Assembly (NCBI GenBank): GCA_019022495.1
Contig: JAFEKR010000003.1
Coordinates: 2,232,001 to 2,296,000 of the forward strand
From: Epichloe hybrida
Taxonomy: Eukaryota; Ascomycota; Sordariomycetes; Hypocreales; Clavicipitaceae
Reading direction: 5' to 3'
DNA length: 64,000 nt
Position 1 is the stretch's first letter, and every line of letters begins with the position of its first letter. The notes beneath the pieces are model-generated. The model did not search any database. It was given only the letters and a program-made list of their open reading frames with translations, and was not told where the DNA came from. Of this stretch, positions 20,713 to 32,823 are shown in pieces. Both the position numbers and the translations under genes were made by a program.

Positions 20713-22420
20713 TGGTGACTCGCTAGCTGCGGATTGGTCAAAGGTCTAACGGAGTAATTTGTCTGTCTGGGCTGCAACTTGGTAAAGGGTGGTCCAGCGG
20801 GTCTGTCCCTGAAGAGATAATGTAGTCATGATCTTACTGTACAAAGAGAGTGCGCGGCAAGAGGTTGAAGTAAGAAGTTGCGATCCAACGCAGGGTCCAC
20901 GGCCAGAAACACAACGGCACGTCACCGTCTAGCGAAGTGGGGAGAGGGAGGAGGTGAGGCGGCACAAATTGGGGCATGACACAGCATTCTGACGCCTTGA
21001 TGCCGGGTCCAGTTGTCCATCCAGGTGTCATGGTGTCATCGACAAGTCGTACGCTTTGTTGTTGGGTCGTCTGTTTGCCTCGAATAACAAATCCTCCCAA
21101 GCCTGCATTGACCTCGTCTGAACGAAACGTGGTCCAATACCCTGCAGCACCTGGGGATATCAGGCATCAAGCATCCATCACCAGGTATAACAGCTTTGCT
21201 TGAGGTTGACGCGCATGACTGTGTCTTAGTCATTCCGTAATAATGAGCAGATGTGCAACATGCTTTCCCCTATGAAGCACATGCTTGATGTGAATTCATC
21301 CTCTGTCACCATATTATGAGATGCTCACTAGCGGCGGGGAAGTCAATTCGAGCTCCCCGGCCCTGCCCGCCCTGGCGCATCAATACGTCTCCAAGAACGT
21401 GGCCAGCTTTCTCGCCCCCCTCTAGCGTAATTGAATTATTGTTTGAGGCATGAGTATCTCCATTAGTATCTCCGATACTGTTTTGTTCCTTGAGGTCCGT
21501 CAACCCCAACCCCGTTGCCTCTTCAAGAAACCCCTTTTCTGCCCCGTCGATATCACCTCCCTTTGGTGACCCGGAAACAGACGTTCATGTGAGATCTGAC
21601 AGACTTGTCAGGAACAACCTTGTAAGTATCACAAAAAAAGTATCAAGAACACCGTGGCTGAGCTCGGCCTTCTTCTTGGACACGGCTTCTTGGCCATCTG
21701 CTATTGTTGGGATGCGTGGCACGCATCTTGCTTCTGGATAACCTGACCGGCAACGTTTACGCGAAATCGAGACGTGATTGGCATCCGTAGAGCATTGGGA
21801 ACCTGAGAGGTACTCGCTCAAAAATTCTCAGCGTGCAGTGTTATACAAGCTATTGTCCTTGGCGATGATTTCGTACTGCAAAACAACAGGCGGTAGAGGC
21901 GAGCCCAAAGTTCGCATCAGCGTCGCCAAAGGCTGCGGAATCACAGACTCTTCTTGATGATGACGCCTGCGATGCCAGCAAAGCCCAGGTGCTTTTGTGC
22001 GTCAAAGAAGATGGCGCCAAAGTTGTGCACACAGGAATATTGCGCGACGAGATGTTGGAGCTCAGGTCTGCCCACTGCCGCCACCCTGCGCGTGGTGGTG
22101 AGCTCGGAGCGATGCGACTTGCCCTGCATTCTGCATCCAGTGACCTGGTAGTTCCCTGTTGTGGCGGGACCACGCCGGAAAGCAAGCCCCCTGCACCCTG
22201 CTTCTGCGTGCCCCTTCTGCAGAAGCCTCCGTGGCGTGTCAGCTTCCAATGACCAATGAACGGATACCAACAAGGGGGTCCAGACTTGTGGATGCCCAAC
22301 AGCACAGCGAGGCGAAATCTCCAATCCCCTCCACGCGCTGATCAGCAAGCGCATCGACATTGCGCCGCCAACAACATCGCACTCCCTCTTCCCGACCGTC
22401 GACAGTCGACAGTCGACATC
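20713..22420. other. Intergenic, divergent upstream regions
   Basis: These 1.7 kb separate the LOG-like gene from the CLPTM1 gene. Frames on both strands (for example minus 21941-22570) lack motifs and mostly mirror each other. A short GTCGACAGTCGACAGTCGAC direct repeat (about 22399-22418) sits directly before the CLPTM1 start codon. No gene is supported. Confidence 0.5.
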
Positions 22421-24523
22421 ATGTCTGGCGTTGATCAAATCACCCGCCAGCCTGAGGGCGCGCCGCCGCCGCCGGAGCAGCAGCAAGGAAGTGTACGTAT
22501 GATGGGAATGCCTCCCGCTGTTTGATCGGCCGACACCAAACTGATTCGGCTCCTGATCATAGGGCTTCAACTTCCAAAAGCTACTTCTTGGCGGCGTCGT
22601 CTACCTGGGTCTCAATATGGGCCTCTCGTATTTCCTGAGCAAAGATCAACGAGGCGTCTCAACGACCGACCCTGATACTGGCAAGCCCATCACCGTGGCC
22701 TCCAATTTGGGGGATATCCCTGCATTTGAATTCCGCCCCAAGCAGCTCGATGAAGGTGCACTGTATCATCAAACTCCCCACAAGATTGCGCCAATCTGGC
22801 CCCAGGACAGCCATGTGGACATCATGGTCACTCTTTCTCCGTCGTTCAACCCAACGCCCATCTCGGAGACCCCGCCGGAGTATCTGGTGCTTCAGGAGAA
22901 GGACTTCAACATGGGAAACAGCTCAGAGAAGCGCACCATAGATACCAAGTTCACCGTCCCTAAAGCCGTTCAGAACAATGGAACCCTTTGGGGCCATTTC
23001 TATGTTGGCCTCACCGGCAGTACCTTGGACCCTTATCAGCCTGGCTACGATACCGCCCGGGCTTTTCATTTCACATACCCTTTGACTCAGTACCTGCCAA
23101 AAAAGAAGATTGCCAAGACGAGAAACCTGCTGGATTCTCGAAAAGAGGAGGAAGACATGCAGGTCAAAGAGGAACCCTCGGGCCCCATCATCAACAGCCA
23201 CTATCACCCCAACGCGAGCTTTTCCTTTGTCTCCGCCATGGGTGTCAAGGAGTTCAACCAGATCCACCCTGCAGTCAAACATTACCTTCGCCTTGAAGCT
23301 ACTGGTGCCCGTGATGGCACTGGTCAGAATGGCTGGTACTGTAAGTCGGACGAAATTCAACTCGCCCTGTCCTTGTGTGTGAAGCTGACTATGTAGACCC
23401 CATCTTGTACATCAACACCTTTTGGCAACTCAACAGTCACATGATGATACTCAACGAGACGGTCAAGGAACTACCATTGCACATCGATCTGACCAACATG
23501 GCCATGTGGAAGTTCAGCACCATTGCCTCGATTGACTTGAATTCCAAGGAAAACGCTCGCAAAGCTGCGTTTGGCCAAACCCTGCCTACCGGTGGTGACG
23601 GTTCCGAGATTGAAATGGTCAAGGAGGTCTTGATTGACACAAACCCAATCTTGCTCGGCATTACCATTTTTGTCAGCATTGCCCATGTCATCCTGGAGAC
23701 CCTGGCGTTTGGCTCCGACATTGCCCATTACCGCAAGAAGAAGGACAATGTTGGCATCTCAGTCCGTTCCATCCTGGCCAACGTCTTCATGCAGACCATC
23801 ATTTTCCTGTATCTTCTTGATAACTCGCAGAATACGAGCTGGATGATCCTTGGCTCTCAGGTCGTAGGCATCGTCATTGAGTTCTGGAAGGTCACCACTG
23901 TGGTGAATGTGCGTTTCCGCCCCGCACCTCCCGGATCTTTGCTGCCGTACACAATCGTCTTTGAGGACAAGCACAAGCTCACCGAGACCGAGGAGAAGAC
24001 CAAGGAGTACGACGAAATTGCCTTCAAGTACATGTACATCGTGGCAGTACCTCTCTTGGCCGCGTACGGCATTTACTCGCTGATTTACGAGTCTCACAAA
24101 TCCTGGTACTCATTCATCATCACCACACTGGTCGGGTCGGTGTATGCCTACGGTTTCCTCATGATGGTGCCCTCGTTGTACATCAACTACCGCTTGAAGA
24201 GTGTGGCGCACATGCCATCCAAGGCCATGTTGTACAAGTTCCTCAACACTTTCATTGACGACTTGTTCGCCTTCACCATCAAGATGCCCACCCTTCATCG
24301 CCTCGCTACGCTTCGTGACGACGTAATTTTTTTCGTTTATCTGTACCAGCGCTGGGCCTACAAGACGGACTACACCCGTGTCAACGAGTTTGGCCAGGGC
24401 GGTGATGATGAGGAGCCCCTGCTGAAGAAGGAAGCCGACACCGTCGAGGACAAGCAGGCCAATATCAAGCCCGAGGCCAAGACAACTGGCACGAATGTTG
24501 GCAACGCGACCAAGAGAAAGTAG
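22421..24523 (+). CDS. CLPTM1 family multi-pass membrane protein
   Basis: Members of the cleft lip and palate transmembrane protein 1 family sit in ER/Golgi membranes; roles in membrane protein trafficking and lipid scrambling have been described for relatives. Exons are 22421-22492, 22563-23340 and 23397-24523 (introns 70 and 56 nt, donors GTACGT and GTAAGT), giving 658 residues. There is a hydrophobic segment near residues 30-48 (LLLGGVVYLGLNMGLSYFL), then a ~270-residue luminal domain with several NxS/T sites (NGT, NSS, NAS). A cluster of membrane segments follows (ILLGITIFVSIAHVILETL; ANVFMQTIIFLYLL; VAVPLLAAYGIYSLIY; IITTLVGSVYAYGFLMMVPS). Family motifs YINTFWQLN and NDDLFAFTIKMP-like (DDLFAFTIKMPTLHR) are clear. 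The tail is acidic and lysine-rich. Confidence 0.93.
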
Positions 24524-25139
24524 GGGTAGTAAAGTACAGTACAGATTCCATAGCATAGACACCAATAGACGTGTTGCCTTGATATTTGCTGTTGAAGTAA
24601 TCATTCAGTAGGCCTGCGATTCCGCTCATTTGGCGCAATGGTAAACATGGCCAATTCCGTGTCTTTCCTGCAGACCTGAAGATGCCCTGGATTCATAAAA
24701 AGCTCGCCGAGGCTCTCGACGAAGCTCCTGAAGCTCCTTTGCATGTGCCTGCGAAGACAAAGGAATGGCGAACGTGGTTGCAGAGAGACAATGACCGCCT
24801 CGAGACGGCTGAGCGCCGAGAGCCATGCTGAATGATGAAATTATGCAGCACATCTGTCCTCTTCAACAGCTACGATCAGCCACAGGTACATACAGTCTAC
24901 CCTGTGTTCCCTTTGCGTGCCCGAAGGCGCCAACTAGGTCACGAAAGTGCTAGTGGGCTAATTAGACTAAGGGTGGATAAACGGTACTTGATCTTCCATG
25001 GAAATTACACTATAATAGAAGTCATAGTAGCGTCTCTTAATATAAAGAGCTATATCGCAAATACATGTTATACTTGCGGTGTTTAGAGGTACCTTGTATG
25101 TATTCAGCTGTTGAGCAGTCAAGGATGCTGTAGAGGCAT

Positions 25140-25300
25140 TTAGGCTAGTAAGAGGTACTAAATAGTCCTGGTAAGATACATGTGATATCAGGTACTCCCT
25201 ACCCCGCTTAGTGCTACGCTAAGCTTCGGTTTAATCTGTGATTAGCCTGCTGCCCATGTAGTCATATGTACTCGCGTACTTGCCCTGGCGCAATTGGATT
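25140..25300 (+). repeat. Relic repeat, copy A
   Basis: About 150 bp here resemble 25545-25700 in the same orientation, best around the shared core CTTAGTGCYACGCTA...GATYRGCCTGCTG. Most differences in the core are C/T or G/A, as expected for RIP decay of a mobile-element fragment. I cannot assign an element family. Confidence 0.5.
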
Positions 25301-25544
25301 AGGATTAAACCCACATGGTGGCGCAGGCACCCGGGTACGGAGGTGTCAGTGTCCTTGTAATTTTGCGACGTCCCCGAATCGTGACCCCCCCTCCCCTGTA
25401 CAGGCTCGACCATATCAACGCCTGGATTGAGCGGATTACCTAGGGTCCAATGCCGTCGGCCGGTAACACGGCAAATCTTGCAAGTTGGGGACGTGTCGGG
25501 TACGTTTGTGTATGCAAGTCTAGCCCCCTGATTGAATTCACACG

Positions 25545-25700
25545 ACTACAAGCCCAAGAGGTTCTATAGCAGTAGTATGCAAGATGCAGTGACTGGCCAA
25601 AAGTACCCTTTACCCCCACTTAGTGCCACGCTAGTCCTCGGTTCAACATGTGATCGGCCTGCTGTCCCCAGTCAATGTGCTCGCGCAACATCAAGCATGG
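25545..25700 (+). repeat. Relic repeat, copy B
   Basis: This is the partner of 25140-25300, about 400 bp downstream in direct orientation. It is richer in C and G than copy A, so it is the less decayed of the pair. The spacing would suit LTRs of a very short or internally deleted element, but no clear TG...CA ends are seen. Confidence 0.5.
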
Positions 25701-26737
25701 GGCAGGGCAGACTGTACGTTACCTTTGTCTTCTTGGGTATGTACGGGGGTTTTGGTGATGTGCATATCTCGACGTTCCGTCAGCGGGCGAGACAGGCCCG
25801 CGTGTACCGAGTAGAAAACATGAGCATACAACGCTCAACAACAACATGAACTTGCTCAACGCCGTGGCACTTTATTCAAGGGGGGGGGGGTCGATTTCAA
25901 ATTGATAATATCATGCGTCATGCGCTAATAAATAGGGCTGGCTTGCATCAGTGACATTGACACACGAACCCATGGCCACCCAACGCTCTGGATGAACCCC
26001 TGCGTGCCCCTGCTCCGTTTTCCTGCATGCCGGCGTGATTTTGTATGCACGACCAGGAGATCGGGTACACACACATAATACGGCGAAGCGAAAAATGCGA
26101 GAGAGAAGAAAAAAAAAGGGCTGTTGACAAACGCAAATCCAGAGGAAAAGTGATGGATGCCTAGGATGCGAGGCTGCGACTCCCAACAAACTTTGGTCCC
26201 TCTAACAACAAAGTGAAATACTCTGATTGACATGTAATTCCATGGCAAACTATAGGTTCGACAGCTGTAGGTAATTGCTGTTGCTTGAGTGGGAAATAGA
26301 GAAGAAAAAAAAAAAAAAAAGGGCACATCACCAGATTCCCATCAGTGCAGGATCAATCTGATGGCTGAGATGCGCAGAGCCTTGTGAACCCCTACCAGTT
26401 CTCGATCCAGCGTGGCCGTCGTCCTCTTCAAATTTCCAGCGTCTCCAGTCAAGGGGCTGCGGATGGGCAATGAATGGAAATCAGAGACGACGAGTGTGAG
26501 GTTTTCCAGAGGGATGCCTCACCGTTAGTGTCACAACTCCTTGCACATCAGAGCCCATGTCGCCTTGAAAGACGGCTTGAAAAATTGAACGTCAAACGAT
26601 GGAGCAAACAAAGAAAAAAGGGGACTTTGTTTCGTATTGGTGACTGTGACTTGTAGTCTAGCACAATCAAGGAGGTCATGAAGTCATAAGCTGGCGAGCA
26701 GCCTGTCCCCAGAAAGCAAGAAAAAGGTCTCATGATG

Positions 26738-27676
26738 CTATTGTAGCATAGATGAGCTGTATATGTTCGTGGGATGGTATCCCATGGGGTGATGCAGGAA
26801 TTGCCACTGTTGTGCCTCCCAGCCGGGCCGTGATACTGAATGCACAGTGCTTGTCGTTGGACCGTCGCTGGCATTTTGAAGGTAGCCAGTGCCATCTATG
26901 GGCCTTCGAATACTCTCTGATCGAAAAAGGTCCACTCGAGGCACAATGTTCTGCAATCCGGGCTCCATCGTCGGCGTGAGGAGCCTACCCAACATGACGT
27001 CCTCCATGGTGAAGTAGCTGACAAGGTGAAGCGTTCGGCCCTGGACTAGGACGCTGATAGTCTTTTTGACGAGTCCATCCTGTTTGAATCGGTACCAGTC
27101 CCCGAAGCTGCCGGCAACGTTGGCTACCGCCACGCCTCCAGATCGTTTCCTGCCACTGCGGGTAGCTTTTGGCGGCCTGGTCGTGGTCTTCCGTATCGGA
27201 TTCGAGGAATCATCGAGTTCCCGATAGATGAGAAAGTTTCCTAAAACTCTGCTGGGCCCCCACTTCAAACCATCCGTCCAGCGTTTGATACCGGAGGAAC
27301 TTTCTTCAAAGATGAGTACACTCCCACTCTTTATGAGAGAGTGATGCTCGGCGTATCGGGGTCGGCGGGGAATGCCATCAATAAGACCGACAAGATAGGC
27401 TTCGATGGTAACTAGGGCATCTGTTGTAGATGCAATGTAACCCTGCCATGAAGGGATAAGCGGGCTGGTTGAGGCACCCAGGATGAGAGTATGATCAACT
27501 ATAAACCCAAAAAAAATACGAAATCAGCTACAGTCTCTTAACGTGATTCGGGAGGAACCTGTCGCGCTTGTCCAGGTCAGGCAGGGGAGTAGAGTCGATC
27601 AGCCCTCGGCGATGGGATGATCAAAGCGAAACATACCTACAGCCCCCTGTGAAGAACTTGCTCGGAAAGTAAGCAT
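26738..27676 (-). CDS. WOPR-domain transcriptional regulator (Gti1/Pac2 type)
   Basis: WOPR proteins (Wor1, Ryp1, Sge1, Gti1, Pac2) are DNA-binding switches for morphology, sporulation or virulence in fungi. Two exons on the minus strand are 27676-27637 and 27498-26738, joined over a 138-nt intron (donor GTATGT, acceptor TTATAG, phase 1), giving 266 residues. The start has a strong context (CCACCATGC). The first WOPR half spans about residues 29-95: GYIASTTDALVTIEAYL, SGSVLIFEESSSGIKRWTDG, SRVLGNFLIYREL. The second is near 120-175: DWYRFKQDGLVKKTIS and LHLVSYFTMEDV. The pattern SGIKRWTDG...SRVLGNFLIYREL fits the Gti1/Pac2 branch better than Wor1/Ryp1/Sge1. It is short for the family, with only a ~75-residue tail. 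It stands isolated, 2.2 kb and 3.3 kb from its neighbours. Confidence 0.9.
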
Positions 27677-30600
27677 GGTGGATCTGATCGAGGAAAATAT
27701 GTTGGAACTCTGTTGGCTCCGGTAACATTCTTTCTTTCTCTAATGAGAGGCGAGTGGCCAACGAAAAACGAGCAGAAGAAATTCAAAGGAGAGTGGTAAT
27801 GCCAGGTGGCTAAAGGAAACTTCCGCAACATAAAAATTTGTGGTTGAATCTCGCTCAATGTTTCTGCATCTATGTTTCCTTTGTCAATGACTTCTATCAG
27901 CGCTGTTTACTCGCGGGCAAAGATGTGAGCTTTATATGCTGGGGACAATTACGCCAAGGGACTGACGTGAACTGCCCGCATCCTTATACAGGCCCAACAC
28001 TTGGCCGCTGCCTGGAATGATAGCGGTCAGGGCTTCTGGAAGGATGATGTAGGAAGTTGGGGGTGGTACAAAGGCCATGTAAGGTGTTGTGTTTCGTCAA
28101 GAGAAGAGAAGGTCTCTGAACATCGATGCTTGGCCAAGCATAAAGACAACGGGTGCCGCACACCCCCCTCCCACCCCCATTCAATCTGCCTTCACCTTAC
28201 TGGCATATGGCATATGTTGCCCAGTCCACCTTGTGCGGGCGGTCGTCGGTAGCGTCCATTTTCCAAGATTGAAAAAACTTGACCATGAACTTTCAGCCCG
28301 TCAATGGCCATATTGCCGCCTCTGCGCCTTCGAGCGGAAGGAACTGATACATTAGGCCGCCTTTTTCTGCAGAAAAGTGTCTGGTTAGATATCCGCAACA
28401 TGTTCTGCAGAACCCCCACCTGCATGTCATTGTGTACTAAGAAGCCTGTATTCTCACAGGGGGTGCTTGGAGGTACAGGTGTCAGGCAACACCAGAAGCT
28501 CTCGACCCCGACTGCCGAAGTTGCGCTTATTCTGCCCGCCGTTCCATGGTCTTTGATTCTTCCTTCTTTTTTCCCCCCCTTCTAGAACACGAACAGCACG
28601 AGCATCGAATGATTTATCCGCAAACGTCTGGGCCTGTCGGTATCAGATGAATGTTTGAGTATTGATCAACGACGGCGCTTTGTTCAGAGGTTTCAAGTGC
28701 CTGTACAGCCATTCTGGCTGGCATGGGGTCCTCCAGGCGACATTCATTGGGTTGTCGGAGCAGGACAAGGTGGGCAAGATGGCTCATGTGTAGCAGGGAT
28801 GATAATTTTGATTGTCCAACTTTTGGTGTCTGATACTCTGCCCTGGTTGCCGTTGATTGATTATCATCTTGACTTGTATTATCGTCTGGTCATACAATCT
28901 GACTTCAGCACACAGTCGTTAATACTCGTAAGGCTCCGGTAATTTGCTCATGTCTCGGGGCTTGTCTCTTTGTTTTAACGCCTATTCACTGGCTGAACAT
29001 TTCCGCAGTTATTGATGCGATGTCGCCGGTACTCCGTTTCTCGTGCGCTCTTTGACCAACCTGGTGGCTTGTGAGAAGAAGCTTAACGATCCGTGGAGTC
29101 GCTGAAGCAAATGAGGCGGATGAAGCCAAGTTCATTTGATTGGTCTGGCGTTGTAAGCAAAATCATTTTCTTTTATGCTGTTCATTGTTTGTTTCCAAAG
29201 CCTTGTAATCTCAAAACCGCCACTATTATCGCCGGTTTGTTCGATTTCCCATTTGCCAGTTTAAGTTGGCTAGGAACAACGTGTGAAACTCGGGGGGGGG
29301 GGGATGGAGCATCAAGCCCGGTCATTCCGGGTATGCACCAGAGGATCTATTATCTGACAGTGCGCAACAGTGAGTATCCTCGGAGCTGTTTCTCTGCGTT
29401 CCGAGGCTGCCAAGGTACATGCCGGCTACGAAAACTTCATTTACTCTTCCTCGAAAGTAAGTTTTTTGGCTTTTGCAGAGCCAGTTCATGTCGGCCCAGG
29501 CATTTTGTAGTAGCAACAACATATTATGTACACTCTTCATGCATTTCCAGCAGAGAGAGCCTGTAATTTACTGTACCAGGGTAGGGTAGGGTAGGGCATG
29601 GGCGCGGCCGGAAACGCTCAAGTTTTTTGATATTGCAAAAATTGAGCCAGCATCCCAGGTCCTCCCAGGTCATCCCAGATCATCTCCCAGGTCTTCTCGG
29701 GACAAGCCTGAGCAATGGTAACTTGTAAGCAAGCTGTTGTTGTGCAATAGTCAAAAGCGAATCGGGCGTCGTACAGCATCGTGTACATATATGGATTCAT
29801 TTCCACGAACGCGAACACAGCCGGCGCGGGCCGCGAGATGTTCCTCGCAAAACTCCATACTTGGAAACAAGGCTGAACAGGCCGGCTTGCCTACTGGTGT
29901 GATGTGTACATAGTATCGGGTTGTGGGTGGGCAAGTAAGTGGGTTGAGACTCGAGAGGCTGACAGATGCAGAGGGGGTTACAGTAAATCTCGGCTCCAAC
30001 AAAGTTGATCTCGTATCCAGGGTGGAGCCTTGCGACTGGCAGAATGGCATATGCAATCGCAAAGTGTGAATTATTAGCCAAGTAATTCTTTTGTTGTTGA
30101 AGCCGAGATTTACCATGTGCCCTTCACGTTGCTAGTCACACACATTAACTAACACACACGTGTTCGACGGTGTTCGACGTCCGCGGCAGCCACTGCTGTT
30201 TGTTTGATCGCTCTTGCCCCGGTCGCGCGTAGATCACATGACATGTCATGCATAACCTCCGTTTTCGGCTCAGAGGTGTTCCACTTCGCATCCTCATCTT
30301 CAATTCCGTTAAATCCGTGTGTTGACGCGCCGTGACAATTCACCGCAACCACGAGTGCCAGAGGAGAGTAGTCCAGTCCAATTGGCTTGCCGTTAACTCA
30401 TAAGGTTCAACCGCTGAACGATGGTGCTTGCGGCTTTTACCCAAGTCGATTGCCATTATTGGTGCAAACGGCGTGCGTGGATCCAAACTCAACACGGCTA
30501 TGTACATATATTTGCGATTGACACCGGTGCCCGCCACCAAAATGCGTCCACCTACGGACTACACCCTACATCCTACATCCATACTAAAAGTAATAAAGGT

Positions 30601-31008
30601 GGTGGGTGGGCGGGCAAGTGGCGGCTGAGCAAGCCCAGCACAGCACGACGCTTCCAGGAAAGTGTCAATGTCGAAGGCTCCAGGACATGCATTCAGGTGT
30701 GCCCGTGTGCGTGCGCGTGGCTGACGCCGACGGCGTGGGATGGAATGTCTCTTGTCCCGACCTCCGGCCCAATATTTAACGGGGGTGGGCCAGCCCTGCT
30801 GATATGTAAGGGGCCAAGTCAAAATCCGGCAAGGGAAAACATGACATCTGACGAAAGCCCCGAACCGTAAAGCTCTTTGCGGAGTAGACTCAAGAGTTCG
30901 CCATTGGCAAGGGAAGCATGGATGAAATGGCATCTCATCTCGGATGCATGAAGATATCCTTCTTCTCAGTCACGTAACTCGTCCCTCATCCCTCACCATG
31001 CCATTGCC
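27677..31008. other. 3.3-kb region without a recognisable gene
   Basis: I read both strands and found no conserved domain; the longest frame (29093-29566 plus) has no motif and poor codon pattern. Features seen are a run of 12 G (29293-29304), a GGTAG-type pentamer repeat (29577-29597), a CCCAGGTC/ATCCCAGRTC short repeat (29654-29692) and AC-rich patches near 30137-30160. The right end is the promoter of the Zn2Cys6 gene. It may hold regulatory DNA for the WOPR gene or noncoding transcripts, but this is only inference. Confidence 0.45.
29577..29597. repeat. GGTAG pentamer repeat
   Basis: About four copies of a GGTAG unit in a row. It superficially resembles telomere repeat but the period is 5, not the 6-base TTAGGG usual in filamentous fungi. 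Confidence 0.6.
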
Positions 31009-32823
31009 ATGGCTCGTCGCAGGACCTCGCGCGCTTGCCAAAGCTGTAAGATCCGGCGAATCAAGGTACGTGTCATGTCCGATCATCGCTTGTGCCCTGT
31101 TCGCCCACATTTCCGGAGAGATAAGGATGAAGAGAAGGGACGACCTCGACTGACGCGTGACTCGACTCTCCAACAAGTGCGACCTACAACATCCAAGTTG
31201 TGGCCAGTGTTTGAAGGCACGCATCCGATGTCCCGGTCCGTTGAAGGATGCTGACTTGCCGCCCGCGGCACCTGCGTCGTCGGTCAGGCGAAAGAAGCCG
31301 TCGGGACTGAAAATCGACACATCTGCCACGGCCACGAAATCATCAATTGTTGAATCTCCGACTATTCCACTACATGAGAGAGCCTCATGTCATTTCGTCG
31401 CCAACTATTGCCTCACGCCACATCCTGGGGGCATGCGTGGGTTCCTCGACTTCCTCATGCCTCTTCTGAAAAGCCGCAAGGATCTTCCCCATATCCGACT
31501 CGCTTTCGATGCCTGCTCAATTGCTTCTCTCAACAACTCGATAGATCACAAACCCGAATATGAAAGTCTAGCCCTGGCCCATTACACGAAAGCCTTGGCC
31601 GCTACTTCAGCGGCGCTGCGAAACCCGGCCATCGCTAAAGATGATGCTACTCTTGCCGCAGTCTACCTTTTATGCCTCTTTGAGACAATCACTGCCACGA
31701 GCGTCTGTACCATTGCCTGGGGCTCTCATACGCGGGGTGCACTGGTTCTTATTCGTGCGAGAGGGTACGAACAATTACAGTCCAAGTCGGGATTGGACCT
31801 TTTTATCACCAGCAGAACACAAATAGTGAGCAAACGCGCGTCTTTTTTATTTTTTATTTTCCTTTCCTTTGCTTGCTCTACAGGCTTCCCCTTCCCTCTC
31901 CACCCCTAGACCCTCCAACACGGGCTCATTATATCGGCAAGGTTTCCAATCTAACCTCGTCCAGATTATTCGCGCAGTCAGTGCTGGTATCCCACCTGAT
32001 AGTGGACTAGACATACCACGTAAATTTTATCAGAAAGATCCAGCGCTCTACTGTCAAGAGTTGAGCTTGCAGATTGGCAAAATCAAAGCCTTGGCGACAG
32101 AGCTCCTCAATAGACCTCCAACTGCAGACAACATCGTTCCCTTGCGAAAAATTGTTCAAAAATGCAGGAGCTTAGAGGAAGAGATTTTGGAGTGGGAAAA
32201 AAATTTGCCCGAGAGCTACAGCTGGAAGACAGTGGCTTGGGAATATCGCGTCCCGCGAGGTGATTACTCGAATGCCGAGGTCTACCCCGGGCGCATCGAC
32301 ATTTATCGGAATATTTGGGCAGCAAGTCTTTTGAATTTCGCAAGAACCGGTCGCATCGTTGTGACGTCTGTTATGATGCGATGCGTGGCATTCCTGACCT
32401 GGCCAAACGACTACCGCACTACCATAGAGTATGCTGCTGTGACAAAAGCTTGGAGCGAGGAAATGAGCTCCATCGTGGCCTCCGTCCCATATCTACTTGG
32501 CTGGTTTGCAAAACATCGAGAATTGCGAAAGGATCTAAACTTGTCTGCATATGGATGTGGAGAGGATGACGCTACCAAGGCGCTGCCGGGATTCTTACTA
32601 ATATGGCCGTTGGCGACCTTGGAAGCTCATGATTATACAACCGACGCTCAGCGTGCGTGGATTCGTGGTCGACTAGCTTTTATTGGACAGCATTTAGGCG
32701 TTCGAAGTGCGACAAAGCGGATTCAGGTACGACCTTGTCCAAGTTTCTCCGGCGTTGCAGTCGTTGGCCCCCCCTTTCTATGCCTGGCTTCCATCACGTA
32801 ATTTTCTCTAGGAAGTGTACTGA
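31009..32823 (+). CDS. Zn(II)2Cys6 fungal transcription factor
   Basis: Four exons (31009-31065, 31178-31825, 31884-32726, 32812-32823) give 519 residues. Intron donors are GTACGT, GTGAGC and GTACGA, with AAG, ACAG and CTAG acceptors. The DNA-binding domain (residues 10-37) is assembled across the first intron: CQSCKIRRIK joined to CDLQHPSCGQCLKARIRC, with the six Cys in the standard spacing C-x2-C-x6-C-x6-C-x2-C-x6-C. A basic linker (RRKKPSG) follows. The rest is helical and resembles the C-terminal region of the short Zn2Cys6 class often found as pathway or stress regulators (fungal_trans_2-like), with no catalytic motif. The last exon encodes only EVY plus stop. The target is unknown. The nearest genes are the WOPR regulator (3.3 kb) and CAND1 (0.9 kb), and no biosynthetic cluster is visible. 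Confidence 0.88.

Larger units (their letters stand above)
24524..26737. other. Sparse intergenic region with relic repeats
   Basis: No gene is supported in these 2.2 kb. Part of it (about 24950-25250) is AT-rich and looks like decayed repeat DNA. It holds two diverged copies of one sequence (listed separately), a G-run at about 25879-25890, and A-runs near 26109-26117 and 26304-26320. Frames such as minus 25911-26326 are short and motif-free; they could lie in a long 3' UTR of the WOPR gene. Confidence 0.5.

Noticed and set aside
29093..29566. 157-codon frame in the gene-poor region
   Set aside because: It uses a weak start, has no domain or codon pattern, and spans a homopolymer of G.
29577..29597. 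Possible interstitial telomere repeat
   Set aside because: The unit is the 5-base GGTAG, not TTAGGG, and only about four copies exist.
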